Part shown: piece by piece, positions 1-9,199 of the stretch
How positions within the stretch are numbered: position 1 is the first letter of the stretch
Layout: each line of letters opens with the position of its first letter
NCBI RefSeq assembly: GCF_046195335.1
Contig: NZ_CP176093.1
From: Methanospirillum lacunae
GTDB lineage: Archaea > Halobacteriota > Methanomicrobia > Methanomicrobiales > Methanospirillaceae
Direction: 5' to 3' (one strand)
DNA: 64,000 nt
Made by a program: the position numbers and the translations under genes
Notes under the pieces: generated by a model
What the model saw: the letters and a program-made list of their open reading frames with translations, nothing else
Database searches by the model: none
What the model was told of the DNA's origin: nothing

Positions 1-627
1 ATATTCTCTGGTGAGGTAATTGTATGCTTCAATATGTTCTACAGACCGTTCGATCGCATAGATATCTAAATATCCTTTTTTCAGATCTTTCCAGATATCG
101 ATAATTGCCAGAGGAACAACGCCGGGACCTGTTCCGATATCAAGAGCGACAACGTCGTGAGGGAGTATGGATTCCGGTTTTAAATTCTGTAACAGAGATC
201 TGAATTGAGTGAAGTAAACAGGAACCTGATATGCCAGATAGGCAAGTATATCATATCCCCTCCCATATTTCACAGATTTTCCTGGTTTTTCTCTCCAATA
301 TGCGGCTTTTTGTGCCACGATTGCCTGACGTAAGCGATCCAGGAATATCTGATCCTGATATGGTTTTCCGGTTTTTTCTGTTATAAATTGAGAGATGAGA
401 TCTTCAAGGACGGAAGGAAATTTTGGCCCAACAGGTTCGTATGGCTTATTTTTGTGAGATCTGTTCTGGGTGTTTCTGGGTTTCCCTGATTTTTTATTTA
501 TCTTTGTATCTTGTTTCCTTCGAGAATCTGATCCTGAAATATTCTTTCCTGAACTATCTTTATTATAAGATTTTTTACCTTGAATGCTCTTAACTTCACT
601 TTTATCTGAAGGTCTTTTTTGTTTCAT
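1..627 (-). CDS. SAM-dependent methyltransferase, Rsm22-like (C-terminus off the left edge)
   Basis: An open frame runs from an ATG at 627 to the window edge, giving the first 209 residues. The first 60 or so residues are a Lys/Ser/Gln-rich basic tail. A conserved part follows, with a clear SAM-binding motif I, ALDIGTGPGVVPLAI, around residues 160-172, then an acidic-end region with AIERS that fits motif II. The layout resembles the small-ribosomal-subunit Rsm22 methyltransferase family, but the C-terminal Cys motifs that would confirm it lie outside the window. The basic tail may bind RNA (inference). No neighbour helps to assign a function. Methyltransferase is well supported; the subfamily is tentative. 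Confidence 0.7.
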   Translation of the reverse strand, partial: MKQKRPSDKSEVKSIQGKKSYNKDSSGKNISGSDSRRKQDTKINKKSGKPRNTQNRSHKNKPYEPVGPKFPSVLEDLISQFITEKTGKPYQDQIFLDRLRQAIVAQKAAYWREKPGKSVKYGRGYDILAYLAYQVPVYFTQFRSLLQNLKPESILPHDVVALDIGTGPGVVPLAIIDIWKDLKKGYLDIYAIERSVEHIEAYNYLTREY

Positions 628-840
628 ATAATGCCCGAAAGAACTGTTGATCTGAATCCTCGTATCTCACTCAGAATTGAATCTTATATTCTTGTACCAT
701 ACGAGTTATTATTACTCATCTTATAGGGAGTGAAAAGGAGACTATCGTGTCCCATCTAACTGGTTGTTCGGCCAGGTCAATATAGTCGGTTTGGTAGATG
801 TTGAGCAGGAAGTATCTGATGAAAAAGAAAGGTAAAATTC

Positions 841-1745
841 ATGGTAAAATTCCGTTTTTTTCCTCATCTTTTATTTACTATGATGGTATCTCTCATTTTT
901 ATTATAGTAGTATCAGTCGCATCTTACTCTGAACCCTGTCGAAATCTTGGAATAAATTGAGACTGACATTGAATACTCTACAGCATCTCATTGATTCTAT
1001 TCACCAGGTTTCAGATGGATTTCAACTGTTTGAACTTGTATATGATCCTGTTTGATACAGATATTCGTCTCATTCTAGAAGCACATATTAAGTCAGAACA
1101 AAACCTCATGGAAATTAACTTAGAAAACTAAATAAAAAGATTTCATCAGAGTATTTATTCAAAAAATCTCTCATTAAAAACCTTAAAGAGAAAGAGAATG
1201 GGCTGTTCTCAGGTGAACAACGGTATCGTTCACTCGTTGAGATTCAGACTGATCTTATAATACAGTTTCACAAGTCAGGAGTTATCAGGAACGTATATCC
1301 CGTATTTTAATTCCCATGCACCTTATCTTCAAACTGCCGGAGTCACTTTCATACATGACTTATCATCAGACCTCATTTCAGGTGTTGAATGAATTCTGTT
1401 TCATGAACTAATCGAGAATCTGGTATCAAGCAGAAAAAAGTATATCCAGCGTAAGGACGGAAAGATACATATTTCAGTATATACATCAGGAGAATTGATA
1501 GAGATCCACGTACCTGATAATGGTCAGAGTTTACATGCAGATGAGACTGAAAAGGTATTTGATGTGTTTACAAGTCAGATCGTTCGCAGCATGACAAAAC
1601 TTCAACCGGTTTAAAGCGTGCAATCTGTAGAAAGATCGGAGAAAACCATGGTGGTAGTATTCGAACAGAGAGTCCTTATCCTGACAGAGGAGCCATCTTT
1701 ATCATTCTGCTACCTGTAATGGAACAACAAAAAAATGGATGGAGA
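841..1745 (+). pseudogene. Decayed sensor histidine kinase
   Basis: Three pieces of one kinase remain in different frames. An N-terminal membrane segment starts at ATG 841 (MVKFRFFPHLLFTMMVSLIF) and stops at 960. A PAS-like start, GEQRYRSLVEIQTDLI, lies around 1214-1262. An HATPase_c domain runs from about 1395, with ELIENLVSS as N-box and HVPDNGQ as G1 box. Near 1570 the frame shifts: the expected text after the G1 box, HDKTSTGLKRAICRKI and GENHGG, is read one base out of register. The C-terminal beta strand GAIFIILLPV then runs without a stop into the response regulator frame, so the ancestor may have been a hybrid kinase with a receiver domain. The gene cannot make a kinase as it stands. 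Confidence 0.75.
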
Positions 1746-1754
1746 GATGATCTT

Positions 1755-2138
1755 ATGAATGAAACCGTTGAGAAAGGAATACTGGTTGTAGATGATGATG
1801 AAGATATTCTCTTTACTGTCAAATCGATCTTTAAACGTCATACAGTACCGATTTATGCTGCCAAAAGCGGGGCTGAATGTCTTGAAATTCTTGATAAGGG
1901 ATTCAAAGGCGTCGTCCTTATGGATATCATGATGCCCGGCATGGATGGCTGGGATACCATCAGAGAGATTGTTGATCGTGGCTATGCAGATAATTTAATT
2001 ATATCGATGTTCACTGCCAAAGATATACCAGATACAAAAATGGAATATTTGAAAGAGTACGTGATAGATTATATCACAAAACCATTTGAACCACAGGATC
2101 TTATTGAGACTGTAAATGAGTACTTAGAGCTTCTCTGA
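1755..2138 (+). CDS. Single-domain response regulator (CheY-like receiver)
   Basis: 127 residues, one receiver domain and no output domain. The acidic pocket VVDDDED is at residues 11-17, the phospho-acceptor Asp in VVLMDIMMPGMDG is near residue 57, and the conserved Lys in YITKPFEP is near residue 110. The start at 1755 is preferred because GGAG lies about 10 nt upstream. An earlier in-frame ATG at 1719 sits in what looks like the tail of the decayed kinase. The stop is 19 nt before a CheB catalytic-domain gene, and the giant chemoreceptor converges from the other side, so a chemosensory phosphorelay is likely. It has probably lost the adjacent kinase as its input. Confidence 0.85.
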   Translation: MNETVEKGILVVDDDEDILFTVKSIFKRHTVPIYAAKSGAECLEILDKGFKGVVLMDIMMPGMDGWDTIREIVDRGYADNLIISMFTAKDIPDTKMEYLKEYVIDYITKPFEPQDLIETVNEYLELL

Positions 2139-2157
2139 TATTCTCATTCAACTATAT

Positions 2158-2715
2158 ATGAAATTTATATTGATCGGATCCTCGACTGGTGGACCGAGAA
2201 TATTGTTTGATCTGTTTGCTGATCTTCCAACATTATCGGCGGCAATAATTCTCATTCAGCATATGCCCGTTTCTACTGCAAACAGGCTGGCTAAACGCCT
2301 TAGCCAGTTAACATCCAATACCATATACATAGCGGAAGACCAGCAGGCTATCACACCCGGGTCTGTCTTCATTGCCCCAGGCGATCAGCATCTTATCCTG
2401 GAGAATTATGAACACATACATCTCACCAGTGAAGAAAAAGTAAACTTTGTCCGCCCGTCTATCGATGTTACAATGTTACATCTAAAACGGGATCTCAGGC
2501 ACCAGGTTCTTGGAATAATCTTATCCGGGATGGGTTCAGATGGAGCAGAAGGACTCGCTCATATAAAAAAAATTGGTGGAATAACTGCTGTACAGGATCC
2601 TGTTAGCTGTACAATCAAAAGTATGCCTGAAGCAGCATTAAAAACAGAACAGGTAGATCAAACACTAGCACCAGAAGAACTAAAAAAACTTATGATTGAT
2701 TTTTCTAAATCATGA
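2158..2715 (+). CDS. cheB: Stand-alone CheB-type methylesterase/deamidase domain
   Basis: 185 residues covering only the catalytic domain of the CheB family, which removes methyl groups from glutamates of chemoreceptors. The Ser-His-Asp triad is visible: Ser in GSSTGGP (residues 7-13), His in LIQHMP (about 36-41) and Asp in GMGSDGAEG (about 125). The usual N-terminal receiver domain is absent. A free receiver is encoded just upstream, so regulation may be in trans (inference). The last 6 nt overlap the 3' end of the convergent giant receptor gene, a plausible substrate. No CheR methyltransferase gene is in the window. Confidence 0.85.
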   Translation: MKFILIGSSTGGPRILFDLFADLPTLSAAIILIQHMPVSTANRLAKRLSQLTSNTIYIAEDQQAITPGSVFIAPGDQHLILENYEHIHLTSEEKVNFVRPSIDVTMLHLKRDLRHQVLGIILSGMGSDGAEGLAHIKKIGGITAVQDPVSCTIKSMPEAALKTEQVDQTLAPEELKKLMIDFSKS

Positions 2716-5700
2716 ATTCCGTAAGGTAAATACTCCCATCTCTTTATTCATATTGGCTACTGCATCATTAATTAAATCAATTATTTCTGTTATTTGAGAG
2801 ACTACTGCAAGGGCTTCTTCACTTGTAGCTGATGAATGGGTCGCATCATCAGCGGTTTTCTTTACAAGAACGCTCATCTCGTTTGCACTGGCAGTAATCT
2901 CTTCGAATGATGCTGCCTGTTGTTCTGTTGCCCGAGCTATTGTCAGCATCTTCTGGTTTATAGTATCAACTGAAGATGTCAGTTGGGTAAATACGTTTAA
3001 TGTGTCGTTCAAAGCACGGTTACCATCTTGTACGGCTTTTCCTGCTGCTTCTATAGCGATGGCTGCATTGTCTGATTTGCGTTCCAGACCCTGAATCATA
3101 TCTGCAATTGATTCGGCTGATGTTCTTGATTCCTGGGCCAGAGATTTTACTTCAGATGCGACTACTGCAAATCCCCTTCCTGCTTCTCCAGCACGTGCAG
3201 CCTCAATGGCTGCATTAAGAGCAAGAAGGTTTGTCTGGTTAGCGAGATCAGTTATTATATTGACAATCTTTCTGATCTGATTCATTTCACTTCTAATCTC
3301 TGTGATTATTGATTCAACTTCGGATGATGAACGGGTGATACTTTCCATTCCTTTATCTGCGTTTTCAGCATGTTCAGTTCCTTTCTTTGCAAGATTGTTT
3401 GCATCTTCACTTAACCGTGCAACTGAATCAGCATTCCCGGAAATATCACTAACCATAACCGTAAGATCTGACATGGCCTGAAGAACCTGATAAATTCCGT
3501 CTTCGGATTTTGCTGCATTAGCAGAGGTCTCTTCAGCGTTTTGTGAGATCTCTTTAGCTCCTCTGCTGACATCTTCAACACCGAACTGGGCTGTTGATGC
3601 ATGATGAGAGAGATTTTCCACTTCTTTAATCAGCGTGGCAACTGTTTTTGATATCTCAATTCCAATATGGTCCAGTGATTGTTTGAACAGTGAGAAATCC
3701 CCTTCTGCACGGATTGAATTATCAAAGATTTCAGCAAAGTTGCATTTAGCATAGTTATCTGAAACTCTCATAGCCTCCTTGAGTGGGTTTACTACCGCCT
3801 CGAAGGTCTGGTTCATTCCAGTTACAACACGGGCATAGTCACCCAGATGTCTCAGAGGATCAGCTCGTACCTCAAGTTCTCCTTGTACGGCTGCTTGTGA
3901 GAGGAGATTTGCATCATCAATGAGTAGGTGTATAGCACTGATACATTGGTTGAGGTTATTTTTTATTTCGTTGAAGTCTCCCCTGTATTCATCAGTAATA
4001 ATAGGTGGAAGGTCTCCTTTGCTGATTCTGTCAATATATTCTGCTGCCAGATTTAATGGGGAGATATATGCATCAAGCATATGATTGATACCCTCAATCA
4101 TCTTTCCGTTTTCTCCCGGATATTTCGCTGAATCAGCTCTGACATCAAGTTTTCCCTCCATTGCAGCCTGGATAAGCATCTCTATGTCCTGATTTCTCAT
4201 ATGGACAACATCCATGAGAGCATTGAGATTATTCTTAATCTCGTTGAAATCTCCATGGTATTCTTCTGTAATCCTTGGTGGTATATCCCCTTTGCTAATT
4301 CTGTCAATATATTCAGCAGAAACGTTAATCGGTCCGATATATGCATCAAGCATATGATTGATACCCTCAATCATCTTTCCGTTTTCGCCCGGATATTTCG
4401 CTGAATCAGCTCTGACATCAAGTTTCCCATCAATAGCAGCCTGGATGAGCATTTCAATGTCATTATTTCTCATATGGACAACGTCCATGAGAGCATTGAG
4501 ATTATTCTTAATCTCGTTGAAGTCCCCGTGGTATTCTTCAGTAATCCTGGGTGGCATATCTCCTTTGCTGATCCTGTCAATATATTCTGCAGATACGTTA
4601 ATCGGTCCGATATATGCATCGAGCATATGATTGATGCCCTCAATCATCTTTCCGTTTTCGCCTGGATATTTCGAAGAATCAGCCCTGACATCAAGTTTCC
4701 CATCAATAGCTGCATCAATGAGATTTTTAATATCTGCGTTTCGCATGTGGATTACATCCATGAGAGCATTGAGATTATTCTTAATCTCGTTGAAGTCCCC
4801 GTGGTATTCTTCAGTAATCCTGGGTGGCATATCTCCTTTGCTGATCCTGTCAATATATTCTGCAGATACGTTAATCGGTCCGATATATGCATCGAGCATA
4901 TGATTGATGCCCTCAATCATCTTTCCGTTTTCGCCTGGATATTTCGAAGAATCAGCCCTGACATCAAGTTTCCCATCAATAGCTGCATCAATGAGATTTT
5001 TAATATCTGCGTTTCGCATGTGGATTACATCCATGAGAGCATTGAGATTATTCTTAATCTCGTTGAAGTCCCCGTGGTATTCTTCAGTAATCCTGGGTGG
5101 TATATCCCCTTTGCTGATCCTGTCAATATATTCAGCAGAAACGTTGATCGGACCGATATAGGCATCAAGCATCTGATTGATACCCTCAATCATCTTTCCG
5201 TTTTCGCCTGGATATTTCGAAGAATCAGCCCTGACATCAAGTTTCCCATCAATAGCTGCATCAATGAGGTTTTTAATATCTGCGTTTCGCATGTGGATTA
5301 CATCCATGAGAGCATTGAGATTATTCTTAATCTCGTTGAAGTCCCCGTGGTATTCTTCAGTAATCCTGGGTGGCATATCCCCTTTGCTGATCCTGTCAAT
5401 ATATTCAGCAGAAACGTTGATTGGACCGATATATGCATCAAGCATATGATTGATGCCCTCAATCATTTTTCCGTTTTCGCCCGGATATTTCGAAGAATCA
5501 GCCCTGACATCAAGTTTCCCATCAATACCAGCATCGATGAGCATTTCAATGTCATTATTTCTCATATGGACAACGTCCATAAGAGCATTGAGATTATTCT
5601 TAATCTCATTAAAGTCCCCATGGTATTCTTCAGTAATCCTGGGTGGCATGTCTCCTTTGCTTATCCTGTCGATATATTCTGCAGATACGTTAATCGGTCC

Positions 5701-8619
5701 GATGTAGGCATCGAGCATGTGATTAATGCCCTCAATCATCTTCCCGTTTTCGCCCGGATATTTCGAAGAATCCGCTCTGACATCAAGTTTACCATTAATA
5801 GCAGCTTCAATGAGGTTTTTGATGTCTGCATTTCTCATATGAACGACTTCAATGAGAGCATTGAGATTATTCTTAATTTCATTGAAGTCCCCATGATATT
5901 CTTCAGTAATCCTTGGCGGTATATCGCCCTTGCTAATTCTGTCAATATATTCTGCAGAGACATTAATCGGTCCGATGTAGGCATCAAGCATGTGATTGAT
6001 GCCCTCAATCATCTTCCCGTTTTCGCCCGGATATTTCGAAGAATCAGCCCTGACATCCAGTTTCCCATCAATGGCAGCATCTATGAGCATCTTAATGTCA
6101 TTATTTCTCATGTGGACAACGTCCATGAGAGCATTAAGATTATTTTTAATCTCATTGAAGTCTCCGTGATATTCTTCAGTAATCCTGGGTGGCATGTCTC
6201 CTTTGCTAATCCTGTCAATATATTCAGCAGATACATTAATCGGTCCGATATAGGCATCAAGCATGTGATTAATGCCCTCAATCATCTTCCCGTTTTCGCC
6301 CGGATACTTTGAAGAATCCGCTCTGACATCCAGTTTCCCATTAATAGCAGCATCAATGAGATTTTTAATATCTGCGTTTCTCATGTGGACAACGTCCATG
6401 AGAGCATTAAGATTATTTTTAATCTCGTTGAAGTCTCCGTGGTATTCTTCAGTAATCCTGGGTGGCATGTCTCCTTTACTTATCCTGTCAATATATTCAG
6501 CAGATACATTAATCGGTCCGATATAGGCATCGAGCATGTGATTGATACCCTCAATCATCTTCCCATTTTCGCCGGGATATTTCGAAGAATCAGCCCTGAC
6601 ATCCAGTTTCCCATCAATGGCAGCATCTATAAGCATCTTAATGTCATTATTTCTCATGTGGACAACGTCCATGAGAGCATTAAGATTATTTTTAATCTCA
6701 TTGAAGTCTCCGTGATATTCTTCAGTAATCCTGGGTGGCATGTCTCCTTTGCTAATCCTGTCAATATATTCAGCAGATACATTGATCGGTCCGATATAGG
6801 CATCAAGCATCTGATTGATACCCTCAATCATCTTCCCGTTTTCGCCGGGATATTTCGAAGAATCGGCCCTGACATCCAGTTTCCCATCAATAGCTGAATC
6901 TATGAGCATCTTGATATCAGCGTTTCTCATATGAACGACATCAATGAGAGCATTAAGATTATTTTTAATCTCATTGAAATCGCCCCTGTAATCGTCGGAG
7001 ATTTTCGGAGGAATATCTCCCTTACTGACCCGATCTATATACTCAGCTGATACATTGATAGGCCCAAGATATGCGTCCAGTATTTTATTGATCCTATTGA
7101 TAAGGCCACCATGGTACCCCGTGTATTTTGAAGTATCCGCTCTGACATCAAGCCTACCTTCTTCTGCTGCTGATGAAAGAAGCGAAATATCGTCATTTCG
7201 GAGGTGGATTACATCGATTAGCGTATTGAGATTATTTTTAATCTCATTGAAGTCTCCTTTATATTCTTCTGTTATTTTAATTGGGAGATCTCCTTTGCTG
7301 ATTCTATCGATATATTCTGCAGAGACGTTGAATGGTCCAATATACGCATCAAGCATTTGATTGATGCCTTCAATCATTTTTCCGTTCTCTCCCGAATATT
7401 TCCTGGGATCTGCCCTTACATCCAGGTTTCCTGATTTTGCAGCATCTATAAGGGACTTGATATCATCATTTCTGAGCTGAATAACATCGATAAGATTATT
7501 GAGATTATTTTTAATTTCGTTGAAGTCTCCCCTGTAAGCTTCAGTAATCCGTGGTGGAAGATCCCCTTTACTAATCCTGTCAATATATTCTGCAGATACG
7601 TTAATTGGAGCAATGTAGGCATCTAGCATCTGATTGATGCCTTCAATCATTTTTCCGTTTTCGCCCGGATATTTTTTTGAATCAGCTCGAACATCCAGGC
7701 GTCCATCTATACCTGAATTAATGAGCATTTTGATGTCTTCATTTCGCATGTGAACAACATCAATGAGGGCATTGAGGTTATTTTTGATCTCATTGAAGTC
7801 TCCCCTATATGCTTCAGTAATCCGCGGAGGGAGATTTCCCTTACTTATTCTGTCTATATATTCTGCAGATACGTTAATTGGTCCGATGTAGGCATCCAGT
7901 ATCTTATTGAGCCCCTCAAGAATTTTTCCATGATATCCTGGATATTTTGTAGGATCTGCCCGTGCATCGAGTTTTCCCTCAACTGCTGCACTAATGAGCA
8001 TATTTATGTCTTTACCCCGCATCACTGAGACCTCAATGACCCGGTTCAAATCTTTAAGTATTTTTCCGAGTTCACCGGAATATTTGTCAGTAGGGATGAG
8101 ATCAGGTACTTTGCCTTCTGCAAAGTCTGAAAAAGCACTAGCTGCTATCCTGACTGGGGTACTAATACTATTAATTGCTAAGTCCAGGGAATCTATCATG
8201 TTCCTGAACCCTCCCTGGTACCTGGCCGGTTCTATCCGGGCTGAAAGTTCACCAGAACTGCATGATTCTGAAAACCTAGTAAAATCGGTTTGCATGAGCG
8301 AAAGATTTTCACAAATTTTATTGAGTTTCTCAGTTACAATATTCCGGTTACCGGGGAGCCGTGGAATATCTGGATGAAATGACCCCTCCAATATTGAACC
8401 TATTGCATCTGATATACCCTTTTCTTCCTGTACAAACAAATCAGTCAGTTGATTAACAAGATTGAGGATGCTTAACTCGTTCCCTGAAAAACGAGTTATG
8501 TCAATCCTAGCATCTGAAAGTCCCGATTTTTGAAATTCAAGTAACTTCGAAATCTCTTCATATATACGACCAGTTATCTGGCCATCAAATTCTGAAATTG
8601 TATCCTGTGGCCCCATCAT
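2710..8619 (-). CDS. Giant cytoplasmic methyl-accepting chemotaxis protein with a tandem HAMP-like array
   Basis: 1969 residues with no signal peptide or membrane segment, so a soluble receptor is expected. Residues 1-170 are a divergent helical entry. From about 170 to 1600 runs a chain of HAMP-like units: two or three divergent ones, then about 15 units of 91 residues, each with the landmarks GKLDVRADSSKYPGENGKMI, GPINVSAEYIDRISKGD and GDFNEIKNNLNAL. Units between about 4200 and 6900 are almost identical in DNA, with a 273-bp period. Residues about 1620-1969 are the MCP signalling domain, with the hairpin tip LANQTNLLALNAAIEAARAG near residue 1800. The start ATG is doubled (8619, 8616) behind GAGGG. 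The sensed signal is unknown. The array should transmit rotation or register changes to the tip (HAMP knowledge). Confidence 0.9.
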   Translation of the reverse strand: MMGPQDTISEFDGQITGRIYEEISKLLEFQKSGLSDARIDITRFSGNELSILNLVNQLTDLFVQEEKGISDAIGSILEGSFHPDIPRLPGNRNIVTEKLNKICENLSLMQTDFTRFSESCSSGELSARIEPARYQGGFRNMIDSLDLAINSISTPVRIAASAFSDFAEGKVPDLIPTDKYSGELGKILKDLNRVIEVSVMRGKDINMLISAAVEGKLDARADPTKYPGYHGKILEGLNKILDAYIGPINVSAEYIDRISKGNLPPRITEAYRGDFNEIKNNLNALIDVVHMRNEDIKMLINSGIDGRLDVRADSKKYPGENGKMIEGINQMLDAYIAPINVSAEYIDRISKGDLPPRITEAYRGDFNEIKNNLNNLIDVIQLRNDDIKSLIDAAKSGNLDVRADPRKYSGENGKMIEGINQMLDAYIGPFNVSAEYIDRISKGDLPIKITEEYKGDFNEIKNNLNTLIDVIHLRNDDISLLSSAAEEGRLDVRADTSKYTGYHGGLINRINKILDAYLGPINVSAEYIDRVSKGDIPPKISDDYRGDFNEIKNNLNALIDVVHMRNADIKMLIDSAIDGKLDVRADSSKYPGENGKMIEGINQMLDAYIGPINVSAEYIDRISKGDMPPRITEEYHGDFNEIKNNLNALMDVVHMRNNDIKMLIDAAIDGKLDVRADSSKYPGENGKMIEGINHMLDAYIGPINVSAEYIDRISKGDMPPRITEEYHGDFNEIKNNLNALMDVVHMRNADIKNLIDAAINGKLDVRADSSKYPGENGKMIEGINHMLDAYIGPINVSAEYIDRISKGDMPPRITEEYHGDFNEIKNNLNALMDVVHMRNNDIKMLIDAAIDGKLDVRADSSKYPGENGKMIEGINHMLDAYIGPINVSAEYIDRISKGDIPPRITEEYHGDFNEIKNNLNALIEVVHMRNADIKNLIEAAINGKLDVRADSSKYPGENGKMIEGINHMLDAYIGPINVSAEYIDRISKGDMPPRITEEYHGDFNEIKNNLNALMDVVHMRNNDIEMLIDAGIDGKLDVRADSSKYPGENGKMIEGINHMLDAYIGPINVSAEYIDRISKGDMPPRITEEYHGDFNEIKNNLNALMDVIHMRNADIKNLIDAAIDGKLDVRADSSKYPGENGKMIEGINQMLDAYIGPINVSAEYIDRISKGDIPPRITEEYHGDFNEIKNNLNALMDVIHMRNADIKNLIDAAIDGKLDVRADSSKYPGENGKMIEGINHMLDAYIGPINVSAEYIDRISKGDMPPRITEEYHGDFNEIKNNLNALMDVIHMRNADIKNLIDAAIDGKLDVRADSSKYPGENGKMIEGINHMLDAYIGPINVSAEYIDRISKGDMPPRITEEYHGDFNEIKNNLNALMDVVHMRNNDIEMLIQAAIDGKLDVRADSAKYPGENGKMIEGINHMLDAYIGPINVSAEYIDRISKGDIPPRITEEYHGDFNEIKNNLNALMDVVHMRNQDIEMLIQAAMEGKLDVRADSAKYPGENGKMIEGINHMLDAYISPLNLAAEYIDRISKGDLPPIITDEYRGDFNEIKNNLNQCISAIHLLIDDANLLSQAAVQGELEVRADPLRHLGDYARVVTGMNQTFEAVVNPLKEAMRVSDNYAKCNFAEIFDNSIRAEGDFSLFKQSLDHIGIEISKTVATLIKEVENLSHHASTAQFGVEDVSRGAKEISQNAEETSANAAKSEDGIYQVLQAMSDLTVMVSDISGNADSVARLSEDANNLAKKGTEHAENADKGMESITRSSSEVESIITEIRSEMNQIRKIVNIITDLANQTNLLALNAAIEAARAGEAGRGFAVVASEVKSLAQESRTSAESIADMIQGLERKSDNAAIAIEAAGKAVQDGNRALNDTLNVFTQLTSSVDTINQKMLTIARATEQQAASFEEITASANEMSVLVKKTADDATHSSATSEEALAVVSQITEIIDLINDAVANMNKEMGVFTLRNS
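4200..6900 (-). repeat. 273-bp tandem repeats inside the giant receptor gene
   Basis: About ten consecutive 273-bp units (91 codons) with very few differences. The same stretch beginning near 4447 recurs at 4720, 4993, 5266 and 5539. Differences cluster at a few positions, such as NNDIKM versus NADIKN and GDMPP versus GDIPP, in an alternating pattern that suggests amplification of two-unit blocks. The repeats leave long open frames on the opposite strand; those are shadows, not genes. Confidence 0.9.
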
Positions 8620-8638
8620 TTCCCTCTGATACAGACAG

Positions 8639-8659
8639 CACGTTTACAAATCCAACGTG
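8639..8659. promoter_or_regulatory. Inverted repeat upstream of the giant receptor gene
   Basis: CACGTT and AACGTG are perfect 6-bp arms separated by 9 bp, 20 to 40 nt upstream of the receptor start codon. The size and position would fit a dimeric regulator site, but no regulator is known for it. Confidence 0.3.
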
Positions 8660-8799
8660 AGTGTGTCAGCATTATGTTATCTCATATATTTATAATGAAG
8701 TGATGTTAATCTCCGTAAATTTCCTTTGAAATGTAATATTTTTGAGATTCATATAATAAAGTATAAGTATGGTAGAAAGAAGTGAGTTTCCATAATTTA

Positions 8800-8844
8800 T
8801 TTATATTAAAGATACCAACATATGATCAACTACCTTGGAGGTAG
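8800..8844 (+). promoter_or_regulatory. TATA box and inverted repeat of the nif promoter
   Basis: TTTATATT at 8800-8807 is a good archaeal TATA box and would start transcription near 8828-8832. Overlapping that start is a perfect inverted repeat, CTACC-TTGGA-GGTAG (8830-8844), which also contains the Shine-Dalgarno sequence GGAGGT (8837-8842) of the first small ORF. In methanogens nif genes are repressed by NrpR at short inverted repeats near the transcription start. The half-sites here differ from the published GGAA-N6-TTCC form, so NrpR binding is only a possibility. Confidence 0.45.
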
Positions 8845-8848
8845 ATCG

Positions 8849-9025
8849 ATGAAGTATGGAATGAAGAACGAGGGACGAGGTGGATCGATCAGATCACAGA
8901 TGCCTGCTTATTCCGGGGTCCGGTCTGGCAGAGTTTCTGGTCAGAATCGTGTCACCCATTACAGGTATACTTCCTGCCTACTTCCGGGCGGAAAGACCAC
9001 GGCAACTGTCCGTGCATTCAGGTAA
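8849..9025 (+). CDS. Small ORF upstream of nifH, unknown function
   Basis: 58 residues from an ATG placed 6 nt after a perfect GGAGGT. The peptide is rich in Arg, Gly and Ser (for example YSGVRSGRVSGQN) and strongly basic, with no recognised domain. Its TATA box and ribosome site are good. However, it lies in the leader of nifH, and an overlapping frame from 8880 is also open, so it could be a leader ORF or just an untranslated leader. Conservation upstream of nifH in related genomes would decide. Confidence 0.4.
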   Translation: MKYGMKNEGRGGSIRSQMPAYSGVRSGRVSGQNRVTHYRYTSCLLPGGKTTATVRAFR

Positions 9026-9116
9026 TTCTGAACAACCGGATATAATCACGCCTGATCGGAAATCTGAAGGTTTTGATCAGAGCCAGCGGTCCTGAACCGG
9101 GAGTTGGGTGAAGGAG

Positions 9117-9145
9117 GAGGGGGCAACAGATATTGGCAACCCCTC
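9117..9145 (+). promoter_or_regulatory. Stem-loop in the nifH leader
   Basis: GAGGGG (9117-9122) pairs with CCCCTC (9140-9145) around a 17-nt loop, 55 nt before the nifH start codon. It could be an mRNA stabilising or processing structure between the small ORF and nifH. No experimental parallel is claimed. Confidence 0.35.
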
Positions 9146-9199
9146 TGTCGTATTGAATAGCGAATAGCATTGGTAAATTTCATAAATCGAGGAATAAAC

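Noticed and set aside
4201..6897. Long plus-strand open frames (up to 612 codons) opposite the giant receptor gene
   Set aside because: They repeat with the same 273-bp period as the receptor and exist only because the sense strand is a homogenised repeat. No ribosome sites or independent features.
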